Origin: Myxococcales bacterium
GTDB taxonomy: Bacteria > Myxococcota_C > UBA6777
Length of the DNA: 64,000 nucleotides
Direction of reading: 5' to 3'
Assembly (NCBI GenBank): GCA_020632975.1
Contig: JACKEL010000007.1
Span: 124,001 to 188,000 of the forward strand
A model generated the notes under the pieces. That model worked only from the letters and a program-made list of their open reading frames with translations. It was not told the DNA's origin and searched no databases. Shown piece by piece: positions 7,871 to 15,215 of this stretch; within the stretch, counting starts at the first letter, position 1; every line of letters starts with the position of its first letter. A program made the translations under genes and the position numbers.

Positions 7871-10849
7871 TTAGTAGGGGCGTTTTCCGTGGAGTCGTTC
7901 CCACCAAAGAGATTGCTTTTTGAGGTGTCGGTCAAACCACGCAAGGATGGTCTGGCTCCACAGGATGCGCTTTTTGGGCTGCAAGATCCAGTGGTCTTCA
8001 CCTTTGACAACAACCATCTCAACAGGTCGTTTTAACAAACGAAGGGCTGCGTACATCTGGTAGCTTTCGATGGCGGGGACGTTTGTGTCTTTGCTGCCAT
8101 GGAGCAGGAGCAGGGGCGTCTTGATCTTGTTGGCCGAAAACAGGGGGCTTTGGCGCAAGAAGTATTGAGGATGGCTCCAAGGATACCGATTGGCCGCAGA
8201 GATCGCACTGTAAAGATAACCCCAGTATCCACCGCCCCAATAGCTTGGGATGTTGCTGATCCCTGCGTGGCTGATGGCAGCTGCAAAGAGTTTGGTCTTG
8301 GTCACGAGGCTCATCGTGGTGAAACCGCCGTAGCTTGCGCCAATACAGCCCACTCGTTTGGGATGAACAAAGGGATGGGCGTGCAAAAATTGCTTGGTGG
8401 CGTGGATGATCTCGTGTGGGACGCGGGTTCCCCACTCGTTGACGTGGCGTGCCGCGAAGCGTTGGCCAAAGCCGACTGCACCGCTGGGTTGGAGCACATA
8501 AACCACATAGCCATGCGCTGCCCACAGATGGAACGGGTAGCGTCCGTCAAAACCTCGGGTAACAGGGAAAGTTCCGCCATAGTAGTAAACGATCAGCGGG
8601 TAACGGCGTCGTGCATCAAATCCAGGGGGATAGTAGATGCGTCCATCGAGTTGTTCGCCATCTTTCATGGTCGCGGACCAGTCGGATATCGCGCCCAGTT
8701 GGAGCTTTTGCATGGGCTTGAGGTTGGGATCGTAGAGGAGCGAACCTTGTTTGGTCACAAGGTTGAAAGTGTAGAGGCTACGGGTGTTTCGCATACCGCT
8801 TCCCGCATAGGTGATCAGGTCGGTATGACGGCCACCTCGGGCCCCTCCAATGATGTCGAGCCCTGGGGCGGTGGGGAGTTTTTGGATGACGCCACTTTGT
8901 GGATCGAGTTCGTAGAGGAAGTACTGGGTCCGATGGAGGGCGTTGACGTAGATCTTGCCCGTGCGTGGGTGCCAAAAGGCCGAACTGACGCTGGGATCGA
9001 AGGTCTTGGTCAAGCAAGTGGTCTGCTTGCTTTGGCGATCATAGAGATAGAGTTCGCCCTCGTAGTCGTTGGGGACGGTACGTGGGGGAAGTTTGGGGTC
9101 GTAGCCTGTGATGCCAAAGAGCGAAGGGCCACCGCGCAGCAACAGGGCTTTGCCATTGAGTGCATAAGACACACTATTGAAACTACGCAAACCGCTCAAC
9201 ACACGGGTGCTTTGGAGGGTTCGTAGGTCGAGTTCGTAGATGTCTGTTCTGCGGAAAGGACGGGTCTTGTCGTCAGGAAGGGTGCGTTGGAAAAGCAGCT
9301 TGGGCTCTGTTGGGTGGAGTTCTGGACGGCTGCTTCCCCAATAGCCTGCGGTGAGTTGGATATGCATCTTTCCATCTGCGGAAAGCGCGTAAAGATGAGT
9401 CTTGAAGCGATGGGTGGGCCAACGATCAAACATCCCACGTAGGCGCTGAAGTCCCGCTTTTTCCGTTGATGTGGGGTTGGGGCGTTGCACTGCATTGTAG
9501 ATGATCGTGCGGCTGTTGTGGCTCCATGCGTGACCCCACAGACCTTGCAGACCTTCGCGAAGCAGGCGGACTTTTCCGCTTTTTCGATGGACGCGCCAGA
9601 TCGCGCCTTTGCCTTTGATGTAAGTGATAAAGCTGTAGTAACGGCCATTTGGGGACCAGCGAAGATCGCGCAGCGCGCCTACCGCACGAAGTGAGTGCAG
9701 GAGCTTGCCATCTTTGGTCGAACGCAACTCGCTCCAATGCTCGGAGTGACCGTTGGGATGGAGCTTGCTCATGGAGAGGACAACAAGCTTCCCATTAGGG
9801 GAAAGGCTGCTGCCACCGAGATATTTGCGATAGAGCAAAAAGTCCATCGAGTGTTGGTAGGTTGGAGCACGTTGTGGATGGACGGCTGCCAAAGCAGCTC
9901 TCTTGGGGGCTTCGAGTTTTCCACGTAGGCCCCAAGCGCGTGTGCAGCCCTTGGTTGCGAGCGTTTTGACCACGATGCGGTGAAGGCCTGGTGTCAGTTT
10001 CAAAGAAACGCGGAGTGTCCCAGCTTTCGGGGCTTTGCGTTGTGCGCGTTGCAGCATTTGGCCGAGAAGCTTGGACTGTCGTTCGATCAAAAGAGACTGT
10101 CTTTCGAGGACTTGGGCCATGCGAAACAGAAGCTGGTCACGGGGATCTTTGGACTGGGCGGGCATCGAGGTTGGGGCAGGCTGCTTGGCCTTGCCTTGTG
10201 CCATGGGCGCAGGGGCTTGTTTGTGTGGTGTGCAGGCCGCTTTGAGTCCTACAGGATGCCCATCGAGAAAGACGCGCAAACGCTGGTGGGACCGCAGACT
10301 CAGTGTTACCTCTGTATAACGTGTGGCGCGAAGCCACGTTGCGGCCCAAGCGACTTGTGCGGCTTTGCCCTTGCGAGCGATCCTTCCGCCTGCCCATGCT
10401 TTCCAACGAAGAGACTTTCCACCCAACCAAGCGATGCTTTTCCCTGTTTTGGGATGGAGTCGCGCTTGGTCTAAGTGTTCTTCTGACAAAAGCTGCATCT
10501 CTTTGTACTGTCCGCCTTTTTCATTGGCAAACATCGGCAAAGGAAGGGGAGCAGGACCCAACAACAACCAAGCATGCAAAGGGCGGGGTTTGCTTGGTTT
10601 GGCGGCCTTTTTCTTGGTGGATTTCTTCGCGGCTTTCTTCGCGGCTTTCTTCGCCGAAAGCTTCTTGGTGGCGGGCTTGGCTTGTTTTGCGACTTTGGAG
10701 GCTTGTTTTTTGGTGGGGCGAGAGGTCGCTGCGTGCGCGAACGAACCCAAGAGAAACATCCCACAGAGAGCGAGCAAAGAGCCCACACGTGCGGCGCCGT
10801 GCTGTGGCTTTGGAAGGTCACCTGAGAAGAGACATGGAGGGTGCTTCAT
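7871..10849 (-). CDS. Secreted S9 family (prolyl oligopeptidase/DPP-like) serine peptidase with Lys/Ala-rich N-terminal tail
   Basis: The 992-residue product is a large exported peptidase. An N-terminal signal peptide ending in SFAHA is followed by about 45 residues very rich in Lys and Ala (repeats of the AAKK kind). A mixed region and a WD40/beta-propeller-like segment follow (about 340-680, with units such as LRWSPNGRYYSF). The C-terminal alpha/beta hydrolase carries the triad: Ser in GASYGG near 839, Asp in GSKDTNVP near 922, and His in EDHWI near 953. This matches S9C-type acyl-aminoacyl/dipeptidyl peptidases. ATG 10849 has AAAGGAG upstream. It is convergent with the helicase gene. It probably degrades peptides outside the cell or in the periplasm, which would suit a predatory or scavenging lifestyle; that last point is inference. 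Confidence 0.9.
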   Translation of the reverse strand: MKHPPCLFSGDLPKPQHGAARVGSLLALCGMFLLGSFAHAATSRPTKKQASKVAKQAKPATKKLSAKKAAKKAAKKSTKKKAAKPSKPRPLHAWLLLGPAPLPLPMFANEKGGQYKEMQLLSEEHLDQARLHPKTGKSIAWLGGKSLRWKAWAGGRIARKGKAAQVAWAATWLRATRYTEVTLSLRSHQRLRVFLDGHPVGLKAACTPHKQAPAPMAQGKAKQPAPTSMPAQSKDPRDQLLFRMAQVLERQSLLIERQSKLLGQMLQRAQRKAPKAGTLRVSLKLTPGLHRIVVKTLATKGCTRAWGLRGKLEAPKRAALAAVHPQRAPTYQHSMDFLLYRKYLGGSSLSPNGKLVVLSMSKLHPNGHSEHWSELRSTKDGKLLHSLRAVGALRDLRWSPNGRYYSFITYIKGKGAIWRVHRKSGKVRLLREGLQGLWGHAWSHNSRTIIYNAVQRPNPTSTEKAGLQRLRGMFDRWPTHRFKTHLYALSADGKMHIQLTAGYWGSSRPELHPTEPKLLFQRTLPDDKTRPFRRTDIYELDLRTLQSTRVLSGLRSFNSVSYALNGKALLLRGGPSLFGITGYDPKLPPRTVPNDYEGELYLYDRQSKQTTCLTKTFDPSVSSAFWHPRTGKIYVNALHRTQYFLYELDPQSGVIQKLPTAPGLDIIGGARGGRHTDLITYAGSGMRNTRSLYTFNLVTKQGSLLYDPNLKPMQKLQLGAISDWSATMKDGEQLDGRIYYPPGFDARRRYPLIVYYYGGTFPVTRGFDGRYPFHLWAAHGYVVYVLQPSGAVGFGQRFAARHVNEWGTRVPHEIIHATKQFLHAHPFVHPKRVGCIGASYGGFTTMSLVTKTKLFAAAISHAGISNIPSYWGGGYWGYLYSAISAANRYPWSHPQYFLRQSPLFSANKIKTPLLLLHGSKDTNVPAIESYQMYAALRLLKRPVEMVVVKGEDHWILQPKKRILWSQTILAWFDRHLKKQSLWWERLHGKRPY

Positions 10850-10944
10850 CAGAAAAAGTCTCCTTTTGAGGGGGTGTAGGAAAGGGGGCTTGGAGCGTTA
10901 TGTGGGGATCTCTTGTCCCAGAGATGTCCCCGTCGAAGCGGTAT

Positions 10945-11970
10945 TTAAGATGATTTGTTGCGGTCGGGGAGCGCGGGGGAACGCATCTCTGTTTCGCTGA
11001 GGGTTTCGTGATCAGGTTGATCAGGGAAACTGCCTGGCGGGAGGTGGACGACCTCTTCTTCGTTGGGAGGGATGAGCAGGGACGCCACCACAGAAGCCCC
11101 GAGCAGTCCCACGACCACCAAGAGAGAAGCCATGGTGGGGATGTGGTAGTAATCGTTGATCAACATCTTGACGCCAACAAAAGTGAGTACCGCGCCAAGT
11201 CCGTATTTGAGAAGGTGAAAACGGTCGATGACGCCAGCAAGCGCAAAGTAGAGCGAGCGCAAGCCCAAGATCGCAAAGATGTTGGAAGTATAAACGATGA
11301 ATGGATCGCGAGAGACCGCAAGGACCGCAGGGATCGAGTCTACCGCAAAGACAACGTCTGTGGCTTCGATCACGGCGATCACCACCAAAAGCGGTGTGGC
11401 CCATAGTACGCCATCTTTGCGCACGAAGATCTGATCGTCTTCGTAGTCTTCTGTGACGCGGAACAAGCGCCGCACAAGCTTGATCACGGGATTTTCTTCT
11501 GGGTGGACGCCCGTTTCTTTTTCAAAGGCCATCTTGATGCCTGTAAAGACCAAGAAAGCCCCAAAGAAGTAGAGGATCCAGTGAAAACGTTGGATGAGTT
11601 GGACGCCTGCAAAGATCATGGTCGCACGCATGACCAAGGCTCCGATAATCCCCCAAGCAAGGACTTTATGTTGATAGGAAGCAGGTACTTTAAAGAAAGA
11701 GAAGATCAAGACGAAGACAAACAAGTTGTCGACACTAAGGGACTTTTCGAGGACATACCCTGTAAAAAACTGTAGGGCATGTTCAGAGCCTCGCCAAAAG
11801 TAGATCCCCAGATTAAACAGCATCGCAAGGCTGATCCAAATCGCGCTCCAGATCAACGCTTCACGGACGTTGATCTGATGGCTTTTGCGGTGGAAGACCC
11901 CCAAGTCCATCGCAAGCATCAACACCAAAAAGACGTGAAACAAGATCCACATCCAACTTTGCAGAGACAA
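10945..11970 (-). CDS. TerC/Alx family integral membrane protein
   Basis: This 341-residue protein is predicted to be a polytopic inner-membrane protein of the TerC/Alx family, linked to metal (manganese) homeostasis and tellurite resistance. It has about nine hydrophobic segments. Family-typical stretches include SVDNLFVF and EATDVVFAVDSIPA, whose acidic residues lie within membrane segments. The TTG start at 11970 is chosen because GGAGG lies six bases upstream and the protein then begins just before the first membrane helix, as usual for the family. An ATG at 12063 would add about 31 residues of unlikely sequence. The tail after the last helix is acidic and polar. It is probably a monocistronic gene. 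Confidence 0.9.
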   Translation of the reverse strand: MSLQSWMWILFHVFLVLMLAMDLGVFHRKSHQINVREALIWSAIWISLAMLFNLGIYFWRGSEHALQFFTGYVLEKSLSVDNLFVFVLIFSFFKVPASYQHKVLAWGIIGALVMRATMIFAGVQLIQRFHWILYFFGAFLVFTGIKMAFEKETGVHPEENPVIKLVRRLFRVTEDYEDDQIFVRKDGVLWATPLLVVIAVIEATDVVFAVDSIPAVLAVSRDPFIVYTSNIFAILGLRSLYFALAGVIDRFHLLKYGLGAVLTFVGVKMLINDYYHIPTMASLLVVVGLLGASVVASLLIPPNEEEVVHLPPGSFPDQPDHETLSETEMRSPALPDRNKSS

Positions 11971-12153
11971 GAGGCACCTCCAGAAACAAGCGGCCTTTGT
12001 GGCGCGGTGTGTGTGATTCTTTCGTCCGAAAGATCGAGCGGCCGAGCATAACACCAAGCTCACAGAGTGACCAGATGCCGTCTATGGCTCGATAGGACGG
12101 TCTCTTTGGAGGATGTAGGCAGTGGGAGGATGCAGACGAAGCGTGGGGAGGAT

Positions 12154-13218
12154 CTAGGAGAAAAGTGCGTATTCTAGGTGCCTTTGGCGCAACTCCCACA
12201 AAGGATCGTCTCGTTGGGCTTGCATCTGAAGGGCGCGCAAAAACTGGCGACGTGCGCTGCGAAGTTGTTGGAGGCGGATACGAAGCTGTGTGCGTTGCCA
12301 GTCTTGCTCTTCTTTGCGATAGGGCAAGAGCGAGGATATCCGTGCGATATCGTAGTACTTTCGCATCCAAGAAGCGATCTCTGGGAGCCATGCTTTGCTT
12401 GAACGCTTGGGCCCGTAGATCCCGTTCTCTCGCGCGGCAAAAAATGTCGCATGAAGCTCCGCCAAGAATCCACTCCAATAGACGAACTGAAGCGTGGTTT
12501 GGCAGGCCATCCGCACAATCAAAAGGGTGAGAGGGTGGGCTTCTTCAAATTGGCGACGTAAGCCAGGAGGAGGAGACGACATCTCTTCCGCATAAGGCCA
12601 ATAAAGCTCGCTGAGCGCTTGGCGGTAGGTGCCCTTTGGATATTGGCCTTGGATCCATCGTTGTTTTTCGTCGAGCCACCCATGAAGGCGTTGCAAAGGT
12701 TTGTTGGTGGAGGCTTCTTCGCGTTGTACACAGTGTCTTGCGAGATCCACGAGCCACTGATGCGCCACAAACGATGGGGCTGAAGAGGCGGGTAATGCGT
12801 CAGGATAAGCCATCTGGGGTAGCTTGCGCGCTGTCTGGGCGAGCAGTGGGAAGGATTCATCGCCATAAAAGCTGACTTCGCCGTTGACAAGGACATGATC
12901 GCTGTGGCGCGGTGTGTTCCCCAAGAGGCGGATGATCGTCGGGACTTTGCCCCCATAACGCAGGGCGGAGGTTGCGCAGTGTTCGATGGCTGCGCAGGCT
13001 TGCTCGATCTCTTCGGGGGTTTGGGGCATCCTGACAAAGTAGCTGTCTTGCCAAGAAGGATCTTGGGTTTCAAGCAACAAAGAAGGGGCGAACCTTACGG
13101 CGTTTCCACAGCCCGCACAACGAGAGGACAGCGCGTAAAAGGGGCCCGCCGCCCCTCGCACCTCTCGGTCAGGATGGATGTACCACGCTTCTTTTTGAAG
13201 ATGAGGCGCTGAGGACAT
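12154..13218 (-). CDS. Protein of unknown function with one CxxC pair
   Basis: No family was recognised in this 354-residue, probably cytoplasmic protein. Near the N terminus is a single CAGCG pair (about residue 34), as in half a zinc ribbon. A glycine/serine-containing region with LVNGEVSFYGDESFPL follows. The C-terminal half is helical, rich in Arg, Gln, Trp and Tyr, and ends in a coiled-coil-like segment. No signal peptide or membrane segment is visible. ATG 13218 is preferred because GAGG lies six bases upstream; in-frame ATGs at 13242 and 13269 are alternatives. Codon use looks like the neighbouring genes, and the frame is long and clean, so it is probably real. Confidence 0.72.
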   Translation of the reverse strand: MSSAPHLQKEAWYIHPDREVRGAAGPFYALSSRCAGCGNAVRFAPSLLLETQDPSWQDSYFVRMPQTPEEIEQACAAIEHCATSALRYGGKVPTIIRLLGNTPRHSDHVLVNGEVSFYGDESFPLLAQTARKLPQMAYPDALPASSAPSFVAHQWLVDLARHCVQREEASTNKPLQRLHGWLDEKQRWIQGQYPKGTYRQALSELYWPYAEEMSSPPPGLRRQFEEAHPLTLLIVRMACQTTLQFVYWSGFLAELHATFFAARENGIYGPKRSSKAWLPEIASWMRKYYDIARISSLLPYRKEEQDWQRTQLRIRLQQLRSARRQFLRALQMQAQRDDPLWELRQRHLEYALFS

Positions 13219-13418
13219 CGTCTTCCTCGGGTCTTGTTGCATTGATCTTCGAGGTGAATCACCATTCAACTCGACAAGGGCCTGAATATAGTGTCCAAAA
13301 CAAGAGAGGGCAAGAAGAAATGTCTGTCTGCTTGTGTCACGGGAGGGTGATGTCGAGAGGATGGCGCCAAAAACAGGAAGCGTGTGCGTGTCGCTTGAAG
13401 TGTCGCAGGGAAGGGGTG

Positions 13419-13844
13419 TTAGGGGCGTTCGAGGTTGAATGAACCAGAGTCTTTGAAGGTGACGACGATGGTGTATTCGTTGGTGTAACTGCCTAGAATA
13501 AGGCCATTTTTGAACTCACCAGAGAAGGTGAACTTACAACCGCCGATCTTGGTGATCAGGGTGACTTTACCAGAGTCTGTGACAAGGCTTCCAGACTCCA
13601 GCAGTGTTCTGCTCAGGTTTTGTCCACCGTTGCAGCTTTTGACGTTGGTCATCTCGATGCTGCCTTCGACCACGCCGCCGCTATTTTGGCTGGTAATGTC
13701 TAGGGAGATGGTGCCCGCTTTGGGGTCATCTTTTCCAAAGAAGCCTGTCCAATTGCCCACAAGGTTGTAGCCGCAACCAGCTTGGGCCATCGACAAGACA
13801 AAGAACACAACAAACAGTCGAGCCAAAATAAATACTTTCCGCAT
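13419..13844 (-). CDS. Small lipoprotein with a lipocalin-like beta-rich domain
   Basis: This 141-residue product starts with MRKVFILARLF, a classical lipoprotein signal peptide ending QAGC near residue 24. The mature part begins GYNLVGNWTGFF and is beta-rich with alternating hydrophobic residues. A G-x-W motif near the start of the mature chain is typical of small lipocalin-like or calycin-fold lipoproteins, but the family is not certain. Two internal cysteines may form a disulfide. ATG 13844 has AAGGAG seven bases upstream, so a longer in-frame start at 13913 is rejected. It lies downstream of nothing obvious and is probably a single transcription unit. Function unknown. Confidence 0.72.
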   Translation of the reverse strand: MRKVFILARLFVVFFVLSMAQAGCGYNLVGNWTGFFGKDDPKAGTISLDITSQNSGGVVEGSIEMTNVKSCNGGQNLSRTLLESGSLVTDSGKVTLITKIGGCKFTFSGEFKNGLILGSYTNEYTIVVTFKDSGSFNLERP

Positions 13845-13970
13845 ACGGGATCTCCTTTTGGTTTGTGGAGTGAAACATTCCCCAACATATACCCCAAACC
13901 AAAAGAACCGCAACCTAGGGATACGAGATCTGCACAGTCTCTCAACAGATTGGATGCGTGGAAAGCGGTC

Positions 13971-15182
13971 TTAGGCGTCCAATTGACCGATGATTGCGAT
14001 GCTACAGACATTCATCGCGGGGAAGCCACCAAGGTTGTGTGTGAGGCCATAGCGCAGGTCGCGTTGAAGCTGGCGATCCCCCGCGCGTCCTAGAAACTGA
14101 AGGTACATCTCGTAGATCATGCGGAGCCCTGACGCCCCAATCGGGTGTCCAAAACACTTCAGACCTCCATCGATTTGGCAGGGGACAGGGCCATCTTGGT
14201 TGTAGAAACCGTTTAAGATATCACGGGGGGCTTTTCCGCGCTCGGATATACCGAGGTCTTCCATCGTGACGAGTTCTGTGATCGAGAAACAGTCGTGGAC
14301 TTCCATCATCGAGATCTCTTCACGAGGATGAGAGATGCCCGCTTCTTTGTAGGCGCGTTGGCTGGCGATCGTGGTGGTCAAAAAGGAGGAGCCATCCCAA
14401 CTGTTGTGGGCCATCTCTTGGCCGTTGCTAAGGGCGACTTGGAGCGCTTTGACAGAGATCAGATTGTCTTTTCCAAGGCTGCGGGCGATCTCTGGGGTGG
14501 TGACGATGGCGCAGGCCGCTCCATCGCTTACGCCGCAACAGTCGAACAGTCCGAGAGGATGAGCCACTGTAGGGGCATTGATCACTTGGTTGATGCTGAT
14601 GGGTTTGCGTAGATGGGCCTTGGGATTGCGGGTGCCGTTGTCGTGGCTTTTGACGGATACTTGGGCCATGGCGCGCTTGAGTTCTTCTTCGGATACACCA
14701 TAGCGTGCGCAGTATGCAGAGGCCAGTTGCGCAAAGGACCCAGGGGCCGTCATGTTGGGATTCCACAACCAGTTCAATGTCCCCGCGCCCGCACCCCAGT
14801 TGGGAAGTCCGCCATAACCGACGTCTTTGAGCTTTTCCACACCCATCGCAAGACAGATGTCGTAAGCCCCCGAAGCCACGGCATAACAAGCCGCTCGAAA
14901 TCCTTCTGTTCCACTTGCACAGAAGTTTTCTGTCCGTGTGACGGGGATGTTGGGGAGTCGCAGTGCGATCGATAAAGGGAGGGCGCTTTTTCCGACGTTG
15001 ACTTCTTCCATGCAGGTGCTCAACCAAGCGGCTTCGACTTGGTCAGGGGCGATCCCTGCATCTGCGATGCACTCTTGCCAAGCTTCCAACATCAACTCTT
15101 CCGCACCTGCATCCCACCGCTCACCAAAGCGGCTGCAACCCATCCCCAAGATCGCGACTTTGTCTCGAATGCCTTTGGCCAT
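13971..15182 (-). CDS. SCPx-like thiolase (acetyl-CoA acetyltransferase family)
   Basis: This 403-residue enzyme is predicted to cleave or form 3-ketoacyl-CoA thioesters. The nucleophilic cysteine is in NFCASGTEGFR near residue 88. A VHDCFSITE motif, a GHPIGASG histidine motif near 348 and a C-terminal HNLGGFPAMNVC segment complete the thiolase pattern of the SCPx/archaeal acetoacetyl-CoA thiolase branch. ATG 15182 has AAGGAG seven bases upstream. It is the last gene of a three-gene operon, 33 bases after the HMGS-like/DUF35/SDR/SCP2 fusion. In archaea, a related thiolase, an HMG-CoA synthase and a DUF35 protein form one complex, so a physical partnership with the fusion protein is plausible here. 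It could work in beta-oxidation or in acetoacetyl-CoA formation. Confidence 0.9.
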   Translation of the reverse strand: MAKGIRDKVAILGMGCSRFGERWDAGAEELMLEAWQECIADAGIAPDQVEAAWLSTCMEEVNVGKSALPLSIALRLPNIPVTRTENFCASGTEGFRAACYAVASGAYDICLAMGVEKLKDVGYGGLPNWGAGAGTLNWLWNPNMTAPGSFAQLASAYCARYGVSEEELKRAMAQVSVKSHDNGTRNPKAHLRKPISINQVINAPTVAHPLGLFDCCGVSDGAACAIVTTPEIARSLGKDNLISVKALQVALSNGQEMAHNSWDGSSFLTTTIASQRAYKEAGISHPREEISMMEVHDCFSITELVTMEDLGISERGKAPRDILNGFYNQDGPVPCQIDGGLKCFGHPIGASGLRMIYEMYLQFLGRAGDRQLQRDLRYGLTHNLGGFPAMNVCSIAIIGQLDA

Positions 15183-15215
15183 GTCTTGTCTCCTTCTTCG
15201 CGTTTGGGTCTTGGG

